The notes beneath the pieces were generated by a model. That model had not been told where the DNA came from, made no database searches, and was given only the letters and a program-made list of their open reading frames with translations. A stretch of DNA of 64,000 nt from Kaistella faecalis (GTDB lineage: Bacteria; Bacteroidota; Bacteroidia; Flavobacteriales; Weeksellaceae): the NCBI RefSeq assembly GCF_019195395.1, contig NZ_CP078067.1, positions 865,248-929,247 of the forward strand, given 5' to 3'. Both the position numbers and the translations under genes were made by a program. Shown piece by piece: positions 34,774 through 43,925 of the stretch; the first letter of the stretch is position 1; every line of letters starts with the position of its first letter.

Positions 34774-35187
34774 CTAAATACTTAACAACAATTTTTTAGA
34801 AAATTCGCGTTCATAAACATGTTTGCTATGAGGAATTTCTAATCTTAGCGAACTGAAATTCATGTTCCCATAAAAGACAATGTCTATATCAATAACTCTG
34901 TCTGCATACCCTTTCGTTATCAATGAATCGTCTGTTCTACCCATTTCAACTTCTATCTTTTTTAGCAAATTAAGCAGTTTTATGGGAGAAAATTGTGTTT
35001 TTATACGTAATGCAATATTACAAAAAATATTATTACTAACAAATTCTACGGGTTTTGTATATATAATTTCGCTTTGTCCTACAAGCTCACCAACTTCCTC
35101 TTCAATTCTGGATATTGCGAGATCTATATTATCCTTTTGCTTCCCTAAATTGCTTCCGAGTAACAAAGTGACTAAATGATGCGACAT
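34774..35187 (-). CDS. folK: 2-amino-4-hydroxy-6-hydroxymethyldihydropteridine diphosphokinase
   Basis: The 137-residue enzyme transfers pyrophosphate to 6-hydroxymethyldihydropterin in folate synthesis. It starts HLVTLLLGSNLGKQKDNID (LGSNxG motif, residues 8-13), has LLNLLKKIEVEMGR (about 89-102) and the metal-binding DRVIDIDIVFYG (about 111-122), then IPHSKHVYEREF, which replaces the usual PHP motif. It is a little shorter than E. coli FolK (159). It is divergent from sppA with only 21 bp between start codons, so their promoters must lie inside the neighbouring coding regions or overlap. Confidence 0.93.
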   Translation of the reverse strand: MSHHLVTLLLGSNLGKQKDNIDLAISRIEEEVGELVGQSEIIYTKPVEFVSNNIFCNIALRIKTQFSPIKLLNLLKKIEVEMGRTDDSLITKGYADRVIDIDIVFYGNMNFSSLRLEIPHSKHVYEREFSKKLLLSI

Positions 35188-35208
35188 ATTGTGAAATATA
35201 TAAAGATT

Positions 35209-36966
35209 ATGAAAAGTTTTTTTAAAAATGTCCTCGCAAATATAGTTGCAATAATGATTATTGGCGGGCTTTTTTTTATGTTTATCGTAACAATGGTTGC
35301 TGTTTCTGCTTTTAGCGGCAACAAAAAATCTGCCATAAAAAACAATTCTGTGCTGATATTGGATTTAAAAACCAATATAATCGACAGTCCTACCGAAGAT
35401 AACGAAGATTTATTTGCATTCAGTGAACAGGAAAACAATGTAATGCTGTATGATATCACCGAGGCCATAAAAAAGGCAAAGACTGATGATAAAATTAAAG
35501 GGATCAGCATCGAAACTGATGGCCTCCGGGCCGGAATGACTCAGCTTGATGCAGTTCGCTCCGCGCTCGAAGACTTCAAAAAAAGCGGAAAATTTGTTTA
35601 CGCCTACGGAAATAATGTATCGCAGGCGGCGTACTATTTGGGATCTGTAGCAGACCAGTATTTTCTGAATCCTTCGGGAGGAATAGACCTGAAGGGTCTT
35701 ACCACAGAAGTGCTTTACATGAAAAGTTTTGCAGATAAATTTGGTATCGGCATGGAGATTATACGTCACGGTAAGTACAAATCTGCTGTTGAGCCGTTTC
35801 TTAGAGATGATATGTCACCCGAAAACCGCGAACAGATTTCAACAATGCTCAACGATTTGTGGTCATATAATTCCACTAAAATTGCCGCTTCCAGAAAGAT
35901 AGATCAGTCGCAATTCCAAACTGTGGTGGACAGTCTTTACGGCATTATTCCGGATTTAAGTTTAAAATATCGTCTTGCAGACCGCTTAATTCAGAAAACA
36001 CAGTACGATGATCTTCTCAAAAATAAACTTCAGCTAAAGAACGACAGCAAACTCAATAAAATTTCTTTCAGCAAGTACATCAGTTCTTACCAGGAAGAAA
36101 ACTTCAAAAAAGATGACCAGATTGCAGTATTGTACGCATCAGGAGCAATTTATAATGGTGAAGGCTTTGATGCTGTATATGCCGAGAATTTTGTGAAGGA
36201 AATTAAAAAGATCAGTGATAACGATAAGATTAAGGCAGTGGTATTCAGAATCAATTCACCAGGTGGCAGCGCGAATGCTTCAGATGAAATTCTTTTTGAA
36301 CTTCAGCAGCTGAAAAAGAAAAAGCCTCTGGTAGTATCATTTGGTGACTACGCGGCATCCGGCGGATATTATATCGCAATGGCTGCAGACAAAATCTACT
36401 CTGAACCAAATACCTTAACCGGCTCTATCGGCGTATTCGGAATGATTCCATATTTTAAAGAAATTGCAAACAAAAACGGCCTAACTTCTCATGCAGTAAA
36501 TACCAACGTCAATTCTAATATGTATTCCCCGATCAACGGCGTTACTCCTGGAGGAGTTTCTATACTAACCAAAAGTGTAGAGCAAACCTACAAACGCTTT
36601 GTGTATTTTGTAACTCAAAACAGAAAAAAATCTTTTGAACAAATTGATGAAGTAGGAGGCGGCAGAGTCTGGAGCGGAACGCGGGCAAAACAGCTGGGAC
36701 TTGTAGATGAACTGGGATCACTTAACGATGCTGTAAATTTTGCGGCACAGAAAGCTCAACTAGGAACATTTAATGTTGCTGCTTATCCAAAGAAAGTTTC
36801 TAAATTCGAACAGCTTTTCAAAGATCTAGAGGAGGAACAGATTTCTACCAGAATCATGAAGAATAAGTTAGGTGAGGAGAACTACAAACTTTTTGAGCAG
36901 ATTACAAATCCTAAATTACAGAGCGGTGTGATGATGCAGATGCCCTTTCACGTAAAGATTGATTAA
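35209..36966 (+). CDS. sppA: Signal peptide peptidase SppA (67 kDa type)
   Basis: The 585-residue protein has one N-terminal membrane anchor (about residues 8-36) and two S49-type domains, the long SppA form. The general base Lys191 is in HGKYKSAVEPF and the nucleophile Ser384 in GDYAASGGYYIAMAA, matching the Ser/Lys dyad of E. coli SppA. It degrades leftover signal peptides at the periplasmic face of the inner membrane. The ATG at 35209 (MKSFFKNVLANIV) was chosen over two in-frame Met codons 33 bp upstream, which overlap folK. Confidence 0.94.
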   Translation: MKSFFKNVLANIVAIMIIGGLFFMFIVTMVAVSAFSGNKKSAIKNNSVLILDLKTNIIDSPTEDNEDLFAFSEQENNVMLYDITEAIKKAKTDDKIKGISIETDGLRAGMTQLDAVRSALEDFKKSGKFVYAYGNNVSQAAYYLGSVADQYFLNPSGGIDLKGLTTEVLYMKSFADKFGIGMEIIRHGKYKSAVEPFLRDDMSPENREQISTMLNDLWSYNSTKIAASRKIDQSQFQTVVDSLYGIIPDLSLKYRLADRLIQKTQYDDLLKNKLQLKNDSKLNKISFSKYISSYQEENFKKDDQIAVLYASGAIYNGEGFDAVYAENFVKEIKKISDNDKIKAVVFRINSPGGSANASDEILFELQQLKKKKPLVVSFGDYAASGGYYIAMAADKIYSEPNTLTGSIGVFGMIPYFKEIANKNGLTSHAVNTNVNSNMYSPINGVTPGGVSILTKSVEQTYKRFVYFVTQNRKKSFEQIDEVGGGRVWSGTRAKQLGLVDELGSLNDAVNFAAQKAQLGTFNVAAYPKKVSKFEQLFKDLEEEQISTRIMKNKLGEENYKLFEQITNPKLQSGVMMQMPFHVKID

Positions 36967-36980
36967 GCTGAAAACATAAA

Positions 36981-37014
36981 AAAATCCCGGTTTGATGATC
37001 AAACCGGGATTTTA
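36981..37014 (+). terminator. Bidirectional terminator between sppA and the GlsB-type gene
   Basis: AAAATCCCGGTTTGAT and ATCAAACCGGGATTTT form a 16-bp near-perfect stem with A-run on the left and T-run on the right, so it can end transcription from both convergent genes. Confidence 0.9.
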
Positions 37015-37029
37015 TTTTTATCGTAAGCA

Positions 37030-37284
37030 TTATGCTCTTCTAGTTGCCATTCCGTAAATCCAGAGAACGGCCAAAGCTCCTACTACTGCAAGTAACATAC
37101 TCTTAATGTCAAAATCATTAACTGTCCCCCAGCCTAGCATACTGCCGATCCATCCACCAACGAACGCACCTACGATGCCTAAGATAATTGTCATTAACCA
37201 ACCCATTCCCTGATTTCCAGGCATAATGAATTTTGCGATTGCACCTGCGATAAGACCAAAAATGATCCAAGTTAAAATACCCAT
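37030..37284 (-). CDS. GlsB/YeaQ/YmgE family small membrane protein
   Basis: The 84-residue protein is almost wholly hydrophobic with three membrane segments and the family glycine pattern: LIAGAIAKFIMPGNQGMGW (about residues 11-29), ILGIVGAFVGGWIGSMLGW (about 34-52). GlsB/YeaQ family proteins are induced by stress in several bacteria, but their action is unknown. The C-terminus ends MATRRA, on the cytoplasmic side by the positive-inside rule. It is converging with sppA and follows ftsY after about 80 bp. Confidence 0.92.
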   Translation of the reverse strand: MGILTWIIFGLIAGAIAKFIMPGNQGMGWLMTIILGIVGAFVGGWIGSMLGWGTVNDFDIKSMLLAVVGALAVLWIYGMATRRA

Positions 37285-37364
37285 AGTTTTAAAATTTTAA
37301 TGTTAATATTTAGTATTTGGTTTTCTAAAGCTATAAAAAAATAATTAAAACTATGAAATAGTTG

Positions 37365-38321
37365 TCAATTACGTTTTCTGAAAAAAGAATCTACAAATTC
37401 CGTTCCATTAAATAACTGCAGGTCTGTCATTTTTTCTCCAACGCCAATATATTTGACAGGAATCTGAAACTGATCGGAAATTCCAATTACAACACCGCCT
37501 TTTGCTGTGCCATCTAATTTAGTGACTGCCAATGCATTAACTTCTGTTGCTGCGGTAAACTGTTTTGCCTGCTCGAAAGCGTTCTGTCCTGTAGAACCAT
37601 CCAGCACCAAAAGAATCTCGTGTGGCGCATCCGGAATAACTTTCTGCATCACCCTTTTGATTTTGGTCAGCTCATTCATTAAATTCACTTTATTATGAAG
37701 TCGGCCTGCCGTATCGATAATCACCACATCAGCATTATTTGCCATCGCACTCTGTACTGTATCGAATGCCACAGAAGCCGGATCAGATCCCATTCCCTGC
37801 TTTACAATCGGTACACCCACCCGTTCACTCCAGATTACAAGCTGATCTACCGCAGCCGCGCGGAATGTATCTGCAGCGCCTAACACCACATTTTTTCCCT
37901 CAGATTTAAACTGATGGGCTAATTTACCGATGGTTGTGGTTTTTCCGACGCCGTTTACACCCACGACCATAATGACATAAGGTTTCTTGGATTCATCAAC
38001 ATTGCCTGTACCGGCGTGTGGATTTTCGAGCAACAATCCCGAAATCTCTTCTCTCAGGATATTATTCAATTCATCTGTGCCTACAAACTTGTCTCTGGCA
38101 ACGCGTTCTTCAATCCGCTGAATTATCTTAATAGTGGTAGATGCACCTACGTCTGATGCGATAAGGACTTCTTCTAAATCATCCAGAACCTCATCATCAA
38201 CTTTTGATTTTCCTACAACAGCTTTCGATATTTTTTCGAAAAATCCCTGATTGGATTTTTCAAGACCTTTATCTAAAGTTTCTTTTTCTTCCTTCTTAAA
38301 AATATTTTTATACCAACTCAT
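37365..38321 (-). CDS. ftsY: Signal recognition particle receptor FtsY
   Basis: The 318-residue SRP-GTPase docks ribosome-SRP complexes at the membrane. The short N domain (about residues 20-95) has few of the acidic A-domain residues of E. coli. The G domain has P-loop GVNGVGKTTTIGKL (about 120-133), DTFRAAAVDQL, DTAGRLHN (about 206-213), TKLDGTAKGG (about 267-276) and the closing GVGEKMTDLQLFNG. The ATG at 38321 (MSWYKNIFKK) is the usual Bacteroidota FtsY start; a longer reading adds 21 residues. A -7 element (minus, 38373-38380) lies about 50 bp upstream. Confidence 0.96.
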   Translation of the reverse strand: MSWYKNIFKKEEKETLDKGLEKSNQGFFEKISKAVVGKSKVDDEVLDDLEEVLIASDVGASTTIKIIQRIEERVARDKFVGTDELNNILREEISGLLLENPHAGTGNVDESKKPYVIMVVGVNGVGKTTTIGKLAHQFKSEGKNVVLGAADTFRAAAVDQLVIWSERVGVPIVKQGMGSDPASVAFDTVQSAMANNADVVIIDTAGRLHNKVNLMNELTKIKRVMQKVIPDAPHEILLVLDGSTGQNAFEQAKQFTAATEVNALAVTKLDGTAKGGVVIGISDQFQIPVKYIGVGEKMTDLQLFNGTEFVDSFFRKRN

Positions 38322-38372
38322 TTTTTCAGTATCAATTTTTTTAATGATTTCTTGAATCATTTGTTTGCAAAG

Positions 38373-38380
38373 CAAATATA
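38373..38380 (-). promoter_or_regulatory. -7 promoter element for ftsY
   Basis: TATATTTG on the minus strand in the gap between the DUF4295 gene and ftsY; predicts an extra start for ftsY within the ribosomal-protein cluster. Confidence 0.5.
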
Positions 38381-38433
38381 ACAAAAAAACTACCCAATAA
38401 TTTGGATAGTTTTATATCGTAAAGCTGGTAGTA

Positions 38434-38589
38434 TTATTTTTTCAAATAACCTTCTACTTCGTCAGCGTTCATTACTTTTTCTTCGAAAATGTAAGCACCT
38501 GATTTAGGAGACTTCACCATTTTCACTACTTTGGTCATTTTTTTAGACCCTGCACCACCCTGTAGGGATGCTACTACTTTCTTTGCCAT
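38434..38589 (-). CDS. DUF4295 family protein
   Basis: This 51-codon gene encodes MAKKVVASLQGGAGSKKMTK followed by VVKMVKSPKSGAYIFEEKVM and a short acidic tail. This is DUF4295, a small basic protein restricted to Bacteroidota and regularly found between rpmG and ftsY, as here. It is likely ribosome-associated by its context, size and charge, but no function is established. It lies 19 bp after rpmG. Confidence 0.92.
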   Translation of the reverse strand: MAKKVVASLQGGAGSKKMTKVVKMVKSPKSGAYIFEEKVMNADEVEGYLKK

Positions 38590-38608
38590 TTTTTATTCTT
38601 TTAAAAAA

Positions 38609-38791
38609 TTACTTGATTTCCTTGTGAAGGGTATATTTCTTAAGAACCGGATTGAATTTTTTCAACTCCAATCTTTCTGTAGTGTTCTTTTTGTTTTTGG
38701 TCGTAATGTATCTTGACATTCCTGCTACACCGGTTTCTTTGTGCTCTGTGCACTCAAGAATCACCTGAACTCTGTTACCTTTTTTAGCCAT
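38609..38791 (-). CDS. rpmG: 50S ribosomal protein L33
   Basis: The 60-residue protein starts [20 protein letters not shown] and contains [20 protein letters not shown], matching L33. Only one Cys (ECTEH) remains where zinc-binding L33 forms have two CxxC pairs, so this is a non-zinc form. Its start codon overlaps the rpmB stop by one base, indicating coupled translation. Confidence 0.97.
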   Translation of the reverse strand: MAKKGNRVQVILECTEHKETGVAGMSRYITTKNKKNTTERLELKKFNPVLKKYTLHKEIK

Positions 38792-39036
38792 TACTTATCT
38801 TTTTTTATAAATCCGTTTCTTGCTGCTCTTTCAATTGCTTCTTCGATACCAATCTTGTTGATAACTCTCAATCCGTGTGCAGAAACTTTTAAAGTTACAG
38901 ACTTTTCTTGCTCCGGAAGGTAAAATTTCTTCTCCAATAAGTTAATTTCAAAACGACGCTTCGTTTTGTTATTAGCGTGAGAAACATTGTTTCCAACCAT
39001 GGCACGCTTTCCTGTTATTTGGCAAATTCTTGACAT
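38791..39036 (-). CDS. rpmB: 50S ribosomal protein L28
   Basis: The 81-residue protein begins [20 protein letters not shown] and has [19 protein letters not shown], the L28 pattern. The ATG at 39036 follows the family; an in-frame start 42 bp upstream is unlikely. It is the first gene of the rpmB-rpmG-DUF4295 set. The 158 bp upstream (39037-39194) are AT-rich, with no clear -7 element found. Confidence 0.97.
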   Translation of the reverse strand: MSRICQITGKRAMVGNNVSHANNKTKRRFEINLLEKKFYLPEQEKSVTLKVSAHGLRVINKIGIEEAIERAARNGFIKKDK

Positions 39037-39194
39037 ATCTCGATGTTCTTTTTTACTACTAAATATTTGAGAGTGCAAAATAACAAAGAATTTTCCACTT
39101 AGACAAATATTTATGAATTAATATTTTATATTTTTTTTGAATCTTTTCTAAAGGATTATCCGTTCACACTTCAAAACCACTTTCAACACTTCCG

Positions 39195-40214
39195 TCAGAT
39201 AATATTAACCTCTCTCTCCAGCTCAATGCCGAATTTATCAAGGACAGATTCAATAATCAGCGTCGAAAAATCATAGATTTCTTTTCCCGATGCAGCGCCT
39301 GTTTTGTTTACAATAACCAATGCCTGAAGGTCGTGCGATGCTACATTTACGATTTGTTTTCCTTTCCAGCCGCACTGTTCTATGAGCCAGCCGGCAGGAA
39401 TTTTCACCGCATCGCCGTTCGGATAATTGGGCATCTGAGGATATTCTTTCTGAACCTTTAAAAACTGCTCCAGCGGAATTGTAGGATTTTTAAAAAAACT
39501 TCCTGCATTTCCAATGATTTTCGGATCCGGAAGTTTACTTTGTCGGATATTGATCACCGCACGGGAAATATCCTGAATCGAAGGATTTTCAACACCCAGT
39601 TTTTCGAGTTCAGTTTTAATGGCTCCGTATTCTGTTTTTATCTGGTGATTTTTTCTGGAAAGTTTAAATGTAACTTCAAGGATTACATATTTTCCCTTTC
39701 CTTCACGTTTGAAAACCGATTCGCGGTAACCGAACCTGCATGTTACATTATCAAATTCTTCAATCTGTAAATTTTCCAGATTCAAAACTTTACAGTTTAC
39801 AAAAGTATCTTTAATCTCCGTTCCGTAAGCACCGATATTCTGCATGGGTGAAGTTCCCACATTCCCGGGTATCAGCGATAAATTCTCTAAACCTCCATAA
39901 TTTTTATCTAAACAGAACTGTACAAACTCATGCCAGTTCTCGCCGGCTTTTGCGGTAACCAGAACTTCATTTTCATTTAAAGACGCTTCAGAAATTCCTT
40001 TCAAATCTAGTTTTATAACCAATCCGCCAAAATCTTTGGTGAAAAGAACATTACTGCCGCCGCCTAAAAACAGAATCTCAAAATGGTTAATTTTAGCGAA
40101 TTCAATGGCGTATTTCAAATCACTGATGTCTTTTACTTCCGCAAAATATTTTGCAGAAACATCAACGCCGAAAGTATTGAGCTTTTTTAAAGAATAATTT
40201 TCCTGAATTTTCAT
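39195..40214 (-). CDS. murB: UDP-N-acetylenolpyruvoylglucosamine reductase MurB (type I)
   Basis: The 339-residue flavoenzyme makes UDP-N-acetylmuramate for peptidoglycan. The FAD-binding part has NYSLKKLNTFGVD (about residues 5-17), LFLGGGSNVLFTKDF (about 48-62) and GLENLSLIPGNVGTSPMQNI (about 112-131). The catalytic Ser is in the GNAGSFFKNP segment (about 240-249) and the late Glu is probably the one near residue 334 of type I enzymes. Length and the extra C-terminal segment identify type I. The 120-bp spacer downstream towards rpmB is gene-free. Confidence 0.95.
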   Translation of the reverse strand: MKIQENYSLKKLNTFGVDVSAKYFAEVKDISDLKYAIEFAKINHFEILFLGGGSNVLFTKDFGGLVIKLDLKGISEASLNENEVLVTAKAGENWHEFVQFCLDKNYGGLENLSLIPGNVGTSPMQNIGAYGTEIKDTFVNCKVLNLENLQIEEFDNVTCRFGYRESVFKREGKGKYVILEVTFKLSRKNHQIKTEYGAIKTELEKLGVENPSIQDISRAVINIRQSKLPDPKIIGNAGSFFKNPTIPLEQFLKVQKEYPQMPNYPNGDAVKIPAGWLIEQCGWKGKQIVNVASHDLQALVIVNKTGAASGKEIYDFSTLIIESVLDKFGIELEREVNII

Positions 40215-40242
40215 TGCGGTCTAAGCGTTAACTGTTGATTTA

Positions 40243-40253
40243 GGCTAAAGCCC
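40243..40253. repeat. GGCTAAAGCCC palindromic element
   Basis: GGCTAAAGCCC upstream of murB repeats the core of the accA terminator (5850-5869) and of 5820-5829. Short palindromes of this kind are scattered between genes in many Flavobacteriia; here it is not followed by a T-run. Confidence 0.5.
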
Positions 40254-40292
40254 AAAGGTTTTAGAAACGGACCAGAGCCCATTCCCAATTTT

Positions 40293-41498
40293 CTACAAAT
40301 TGAATTCGAGTTTATATTTCTGCAATGCATCGTTCAGCAATTCTACGCTTCTTCGAAGATCATCTTCCTTGAGAACGTAGGCAATTCGAACCTGTTTTTT
40401 TCCCAGTTCCGGATTGCTGTAAAATCCGCTCATCGGAGCTACCATCACCGTTTCGCTGTTGTGTGAATAATGCTCAAGAAGCCACTGTGCAAAAACATCG
40501 GTATCATCCACCGGAAGTTCTGCTACGCAGTAAAATGCACCTTTTGGTTTTGGACAGATTACGCCCGGAATTCCGTTCAGTAAGTCTACCAGCAAATTTC
40601 TTCTGTGGGTGTATTCCTCACGGACTTTTCGGATATAAGCTTCATCATTATGGTGTGCTGCAGTAGCAGCAATCTGACCCAATAACACCGGACTCAATCT
40701 CGCCTGAGCAAAAAGCATCGCCGCATCATGAATTTTTTTTGATCGGGTAATCATGCAGCCAATTCTGGCTCCGCACATACTGTATCTTTTAGATTCAGAA
40801 TCAATTATAATACAGTTTTCGGCAATCTCCGGAAAATCGAACATTGAAACCTGGTGTTTTCCGTCGTAAACATATTCGCGGTACACTTCGTCTGAAATAA
40901 TCACAATGTCATGTTTCAGCGCAATTTCAGCAAGTTTCTGAAGTTCTTCTCTTGTATAAAGATATCCCGACGGATTTCCCGGATTACAGATGAGAATCGC
41001 CCGTGTTTTATCGGTGATTTTTTTCTCAAAATCTTCAACGGGTGGCAAGGCAAAACCTGTATCAATTGTTGAAGGAATAGCTACTACTTTTACATTGATC
41101 GCATTGGTAAAACCATTATAATTAGCATAATACGGCTCAGGAATAATTATTTCATCACCATCATCACACAGCGTGGAAATCGCAAAATTCAGTGCTTCAG
41201 AACCCCCATTGGTCACGATAAAATTATCCGTCGTTAAATCTGTAAAACCTAAAGAATGGTAGTAATTGTTCAGCGCGGTCCGGTATTCCAGATTTCCTTC
41301 CGACAAAGCATACTCCAGCACCTTCAGGTCGATATTTTTAACCGCATCCAATGCAGTTTGCGGAGTTTCGATATCGGGCTGGCCAATATTCAGGTGATAT
41401 ACTTTAATCCCTTTCTGTTTAGCTTGCAACGCATATGGAACAAGTTTTCTTACGGGAGAGGCAGGCATATTTTCTGCTCGGTGAGAAATTTTCGGCAT
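40293..41498 (-). CDS. Class I pyridoxal phosphate-dependent aminotransferase
   Basis: The 401-residue enzyme has fold type I aminotransferase marks: substrate-carboxylate side HLNIGQPDIETPQTALDAV (about residues 35-53), VTNGGSEALNFAI (about 95-107), the PLP-ring contact NPGNPSGYLYTREEL (about 175-189), ISDEVYREYVY (about 205-215), the Schiff-base Lys in DSESKRYSMCGARIG (about 232-246) and a C-terminal Arg in KKQVRIAYVL. It resembles aspartate/aromatic aminotransferases of the PatA type; the exact substrate cannot be decided. A minus-strand -7 element (41514-41521) lies 16 bp upstream. Confidence 0.92.
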   Translation of the reverse strand: MPKISHRAENMPASPVRKLVPYALQAKQKGIKVYHLNIGQPDIETPQTALDAVKNIDLKVLEYALSEGNLEYRTALNNYYHSLGFTDLTTDNFIVTNGGSEALNFAISTLCDDGDEIIIPEPYYANYNGFTNAINVKVVAIPSTIDTGFALPPVEDFEKKITDKTRAILICNPGNPSGYLYTREELQKLAEIALKHDIVIISDEVYREYVYDGKHQVSMFDFPEIAENCIIIDSESKRYSMCGARIGCMITRSKKIHDAAMLFAQARLSPVLLGQIAATAAHHNDEAYIRKVREEYTHRRNLLVDLLNGIPGVICPKPKGAFYCVAELPVDDTDVFAQWLLEHYSHNSETVMVAPMSGFYSNPELGKKQVRIAYVLKEDDLRRSVELLNDALQKYKLEFNL

Positions 41499-41513
41499 TA
41501 TTTAGAATTTTTA

Positions 41514-41521
41514 CAAAAATA
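41514..41521 (-). promoter_or_regulatory. -7 promoter element for the aminotransferase
   Basis: TATTTTTG on the minus strand, 15 bp upstream of the start codon; predicts a very short leader. Confidence 0.5.
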
Positions 41522-41564
41522 AGGATTTTTTTTGGGAGCAATGAATAATAGTTACCTTCCGTAA

Positions 41565-41634
41565 GTTCTGTCCGGCTCTCCGCTGCAATCTTTTTGCTTT
41601 ACAAAAAGGATTTCCGCTTCGATCCGGGCTAAAA
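41565..41634. repeat. Flavobacterial intergenic repeat element
   Basis: On the minus strand this 70-bp segment reads as the repeat familiar between genes of many Flavobacteriia: GCCCGGATCGAAGCGGAAAT, then a hairpin (CTTTTTG-TAAAG-CAAAAAG), then GATTGCAGCGGAGAGCCGGA. The two AGCGGA segments flank the hairpin. It lies in the 223-bp gap between the M3 peptidase terminator and the aminotransferase. Only one copy is in this window; the identification rests on recognition of the pattern. Confidence 0.7.
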
Positions 41635-41670
41635 CTCCTGTCGTTCACTTTTCGAAAAACCTTAAGAACA

Positions 41671-41702
41671 AAAAAAACCGCAGAAAAATTATTCTGCGGT
41701 TT
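41671..41702 (-). terminator. Rho-independent terminator of the M3 peptidase gene
   Basis: AAACCGCAGAA and TTCTGCGGTTT form an 11-bp stem; the minus strand continues with a T-run, 20 bp after the peptidase stop codon. Confidence 0.85.
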
Positions 41703-41721
41703 CCGTCGGATAATAGTTTAC

Positions 41722-43866
41722 TTATTTAATGAATCCTTTGTTCTTCAACAACGGTTTGATATCTGGAGTTCTTCCTGTAAAATCTTTATAGGCTTGGTTT
41801 AAATCCACGGAATTACCAACCGAAAGAATATGTTTTCTGAAACGGTCGCCGTTTGCTCTGGTCATGCCGCCATTTGTAGAAATCCAGTCCCACGCATCAG
41901 CATTCAGCAAATCGCTCCACATATAAGCATAATATCCTGCAGAATAACCGCCGCCCCAAATGTGCGCAAAATAAGGCGTGTGATATCTTGGGGGAACCTC
42001 TTTCAGATTAAAACCGTATTTCGCCAGCACACTTTTTTCAAATTCCAAAGCAGGCTTAAACTGCGACTCATCGGTCACTGAATGCCAGTTCATATCCAAT
42101 GTCGCTGCAGAAACAAGTTCCGTAGTGGAATATCCCTGATTGAAGGATCCTGCTTTTTTAATTTTATCGACTAACGCCTGTGGCATCGGCTGTTTGGTCT
42201 GGTAATGCAGTGCGTAATTTTTCAGTACTGATGGCTCCAGAGCGAAAAACTCATTGATCTGAGAAGGAAATTCAACAAAATCTCTCGGCGTATTGGTTCC
42301 GGAAATCGAAACATATTTCTGGTTCGCAAAAAGACCATGCAAAGTATGTCCAAATTCATGGAACATGGTAGAAACATCATCATAAGAAATCAGTGATGGT
42401 TTACCGTCAGCCGGTTTCTGATAGTTGAAAACATTTACAATCACAGGTTTCTGCCCCAGTAAATGCGACTGCTCCACGAAGTTGCTCATCCATGCACCGC
42501 CGTTTTTGTTACTTCTGGTATAGAAATCTAAATAATAAAGTGCCATTGATTTTCCGTCGTTATCAAAAACCTCGTACGCCACAACATCGGGGTGATAAAC
42601 AGGCAGGTCTTTTCTTTCTTTAAAAGTAATCCCATAGAATTTTTCCGCGGCATAGAAAACTCCTTTCTCCAAAACAGTGGTTACTTCGAAATAAGGCTTG
42701 ATTTCGTTTTCATCCAAGTCGTATTTTGCTTTTCTCACCTGCTCCGAGTAGAAATTCCAATCCCATGGCTCTACCGTAAATCCACCTTTCTGTTTATCGA
42801 TTAAAGCCTGAATTTCATTACTTTCACTTTTTGCTGTTTCTACTGCCGGTTTTGCAAGCTGAGCTAAAAGATTCATTGCATTTTCAGGAGTTTTTGCCAT
42901 TTGGTCCTGCAGTTTCCATTCGGCAAAAGATTTTTTCCCGGAAAGATGCGCTTTTTCCATTCTCAATTTTGCCTGCCTTTCCAAAATGCTTCTGGTGTCA
43001 TCCGCATTACCTTTTTCAGCTCTGTACCAAGATGCTTTGAAGAGTTTTTCCCTTGTCGCTCTGTTTTTCAAATTCTGCAAAAGAGGCTGTTGCGTTGTAT
43101 TGAGAAGCGTTAATAGATATTTACCTTCGTGACCTGCGGATTTTGCATCTGCGGCTGCGGCTGCAATTTCGTCAGCTGAAAGTCCATCAAGTTCTTTTAC
43201 ATCCGTAATTACCACAGCGCCGTTCTTTCTTGCATCCAAAAGTTTACTGGTGAACTGGGTTGAAAGTGTTGCCAGCTCTTCGTTGATTTTTTTAACCTTT
43301 TCCTTGTTTTCCGCAGAAAGGTTCGCGCCCGCGATTTCAAAATTAGTTCGGTACAATTCCAGAACTCTTTTTTCTTCAGCACCTAAATTCTCACTGCTGA
43401 TCGCTTTTATTCTTGAATAAAGCTTTTCATTAAGATAAATTTTATCACTCAACCCAGAAAATACAGGTGCATAGTCTTCTTCGAGTTTCTGAAGCGCCGG
43501 ATTGGTGTTGGAACCGGTTAGGTTATAAAATACAATTTGTGCTCTTTTGAGGATTTCGCCGCTGTTCTCCAGCGCAAGAATGGTATTTCTGAAAGTTGGA
43601 TCGGCTGGACTATTGGCGATATTATCAATTTCGGCAAGCTGCACCTTCATTCCGTAATCAAATGCCGGTTTAAAATGCTCATCTTTAATCTTATCAAATT
43701 CCGGTGCCTGATATTGCAGCCCACTTTTGTTCATAAAAGGGTTTGTGGATAAACTCGCATCCGGAGCAGGAATTTCTGTGGTTGTAGACTCGGTTGTTTT
43801 CATTGTAGAACATGCAGTATTAATTGCCAGAGAGGAAATTAATAACACAGATGTAATATTTTTCAT
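41722..43866 (-). CDS. M3 family oligopeptidase (dipeptidyl carboxypeptidase Dcp-like) lipoprotein
   Basis: The 714-residue protein starts with a lipoprotein signal (INTAC, Cys at about residue 19), followed by a Thr/Glu-rich linker. The zinc site MFHEFGHTLHGLFANQ (about residues 495-510) carries HEFGH, with the third ligand Glu in FVEFPSQINEFFAL (about 525-538). The C-terminal FAHIWGGGYSAGYYAYMWSD is typical of dipeptidyl carboxypeptidase/oligopeptidase A enzymes. It likely trims peptides in the periplasm. The start at 43866 was chosen because it gives the signal peptide; the longer reading does not. It is divergent from the GIN-domain gene. Confidence 0.93.
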   Translation of the reverse strand: MKNITSVLLISSLAINTACSTMKTTESTTTEIPAPDASLSTNPFMNKSGLQYQAPEFDKIKDEHFKPAFDYGMKVQLAEIDNIANSPADPTFRNTILALENSGEILKRAQIVFYNLTGSNTNPALQKLEEDYAPVFSGLSDKIYLNEKLYSRIKAISSENLGAEEKRVLELYRTNFEIAGANLSAENKEKVKKINEELATLSTQFTSKLLDARKNGAVVITDVKELDGLSADEIAAAAADAKSAGHEGKYLLTLLNTTQQPLLQNLKNRATREKLFKASWYRAEKGNADDTRSILERQAKLRMEKAHLSGKKSFAEWKLQDQMAKTPENAMNLLAQLAKPAVETAKSESNEIQALIDKQKGGFTVEPWDWNFYSEQVRKAKYDLDENEIKPYFEVTTVLEKGVFYAAEKFYGITFKERKDLPVYHPDVVAYEVFDNDGKSMALYYLDFYTRSNKNGGAWMSNFVEQSHLLGQKPVIVNVFNYQKPADGKPSLISYDDVSTMFHEFGHTLHGLFANQKYVSISGTNTPRDFVEFPSQINEFFALEPSVLKNYALHYQTKQPMPQALVDKIKKAGSFNQGYSTTELVSAATLDMNWHSVTDESQFKPALEFEKSVLAKYGFNLKEVPPRYHTPYFAHIWGGGYSAGYYAYMWSDLLNADAWDWISTNGGMTRANGDRFRKHILSVGNSVDLNQAYKDFTGRTPDIKPLLKNKGFIK

Positions 43867-43925
43867 TTTTGAACTGTTAATTGAAGTAAAGATATTAATT
43901 TTAAGCAAACTAAAAACCAAACCAT

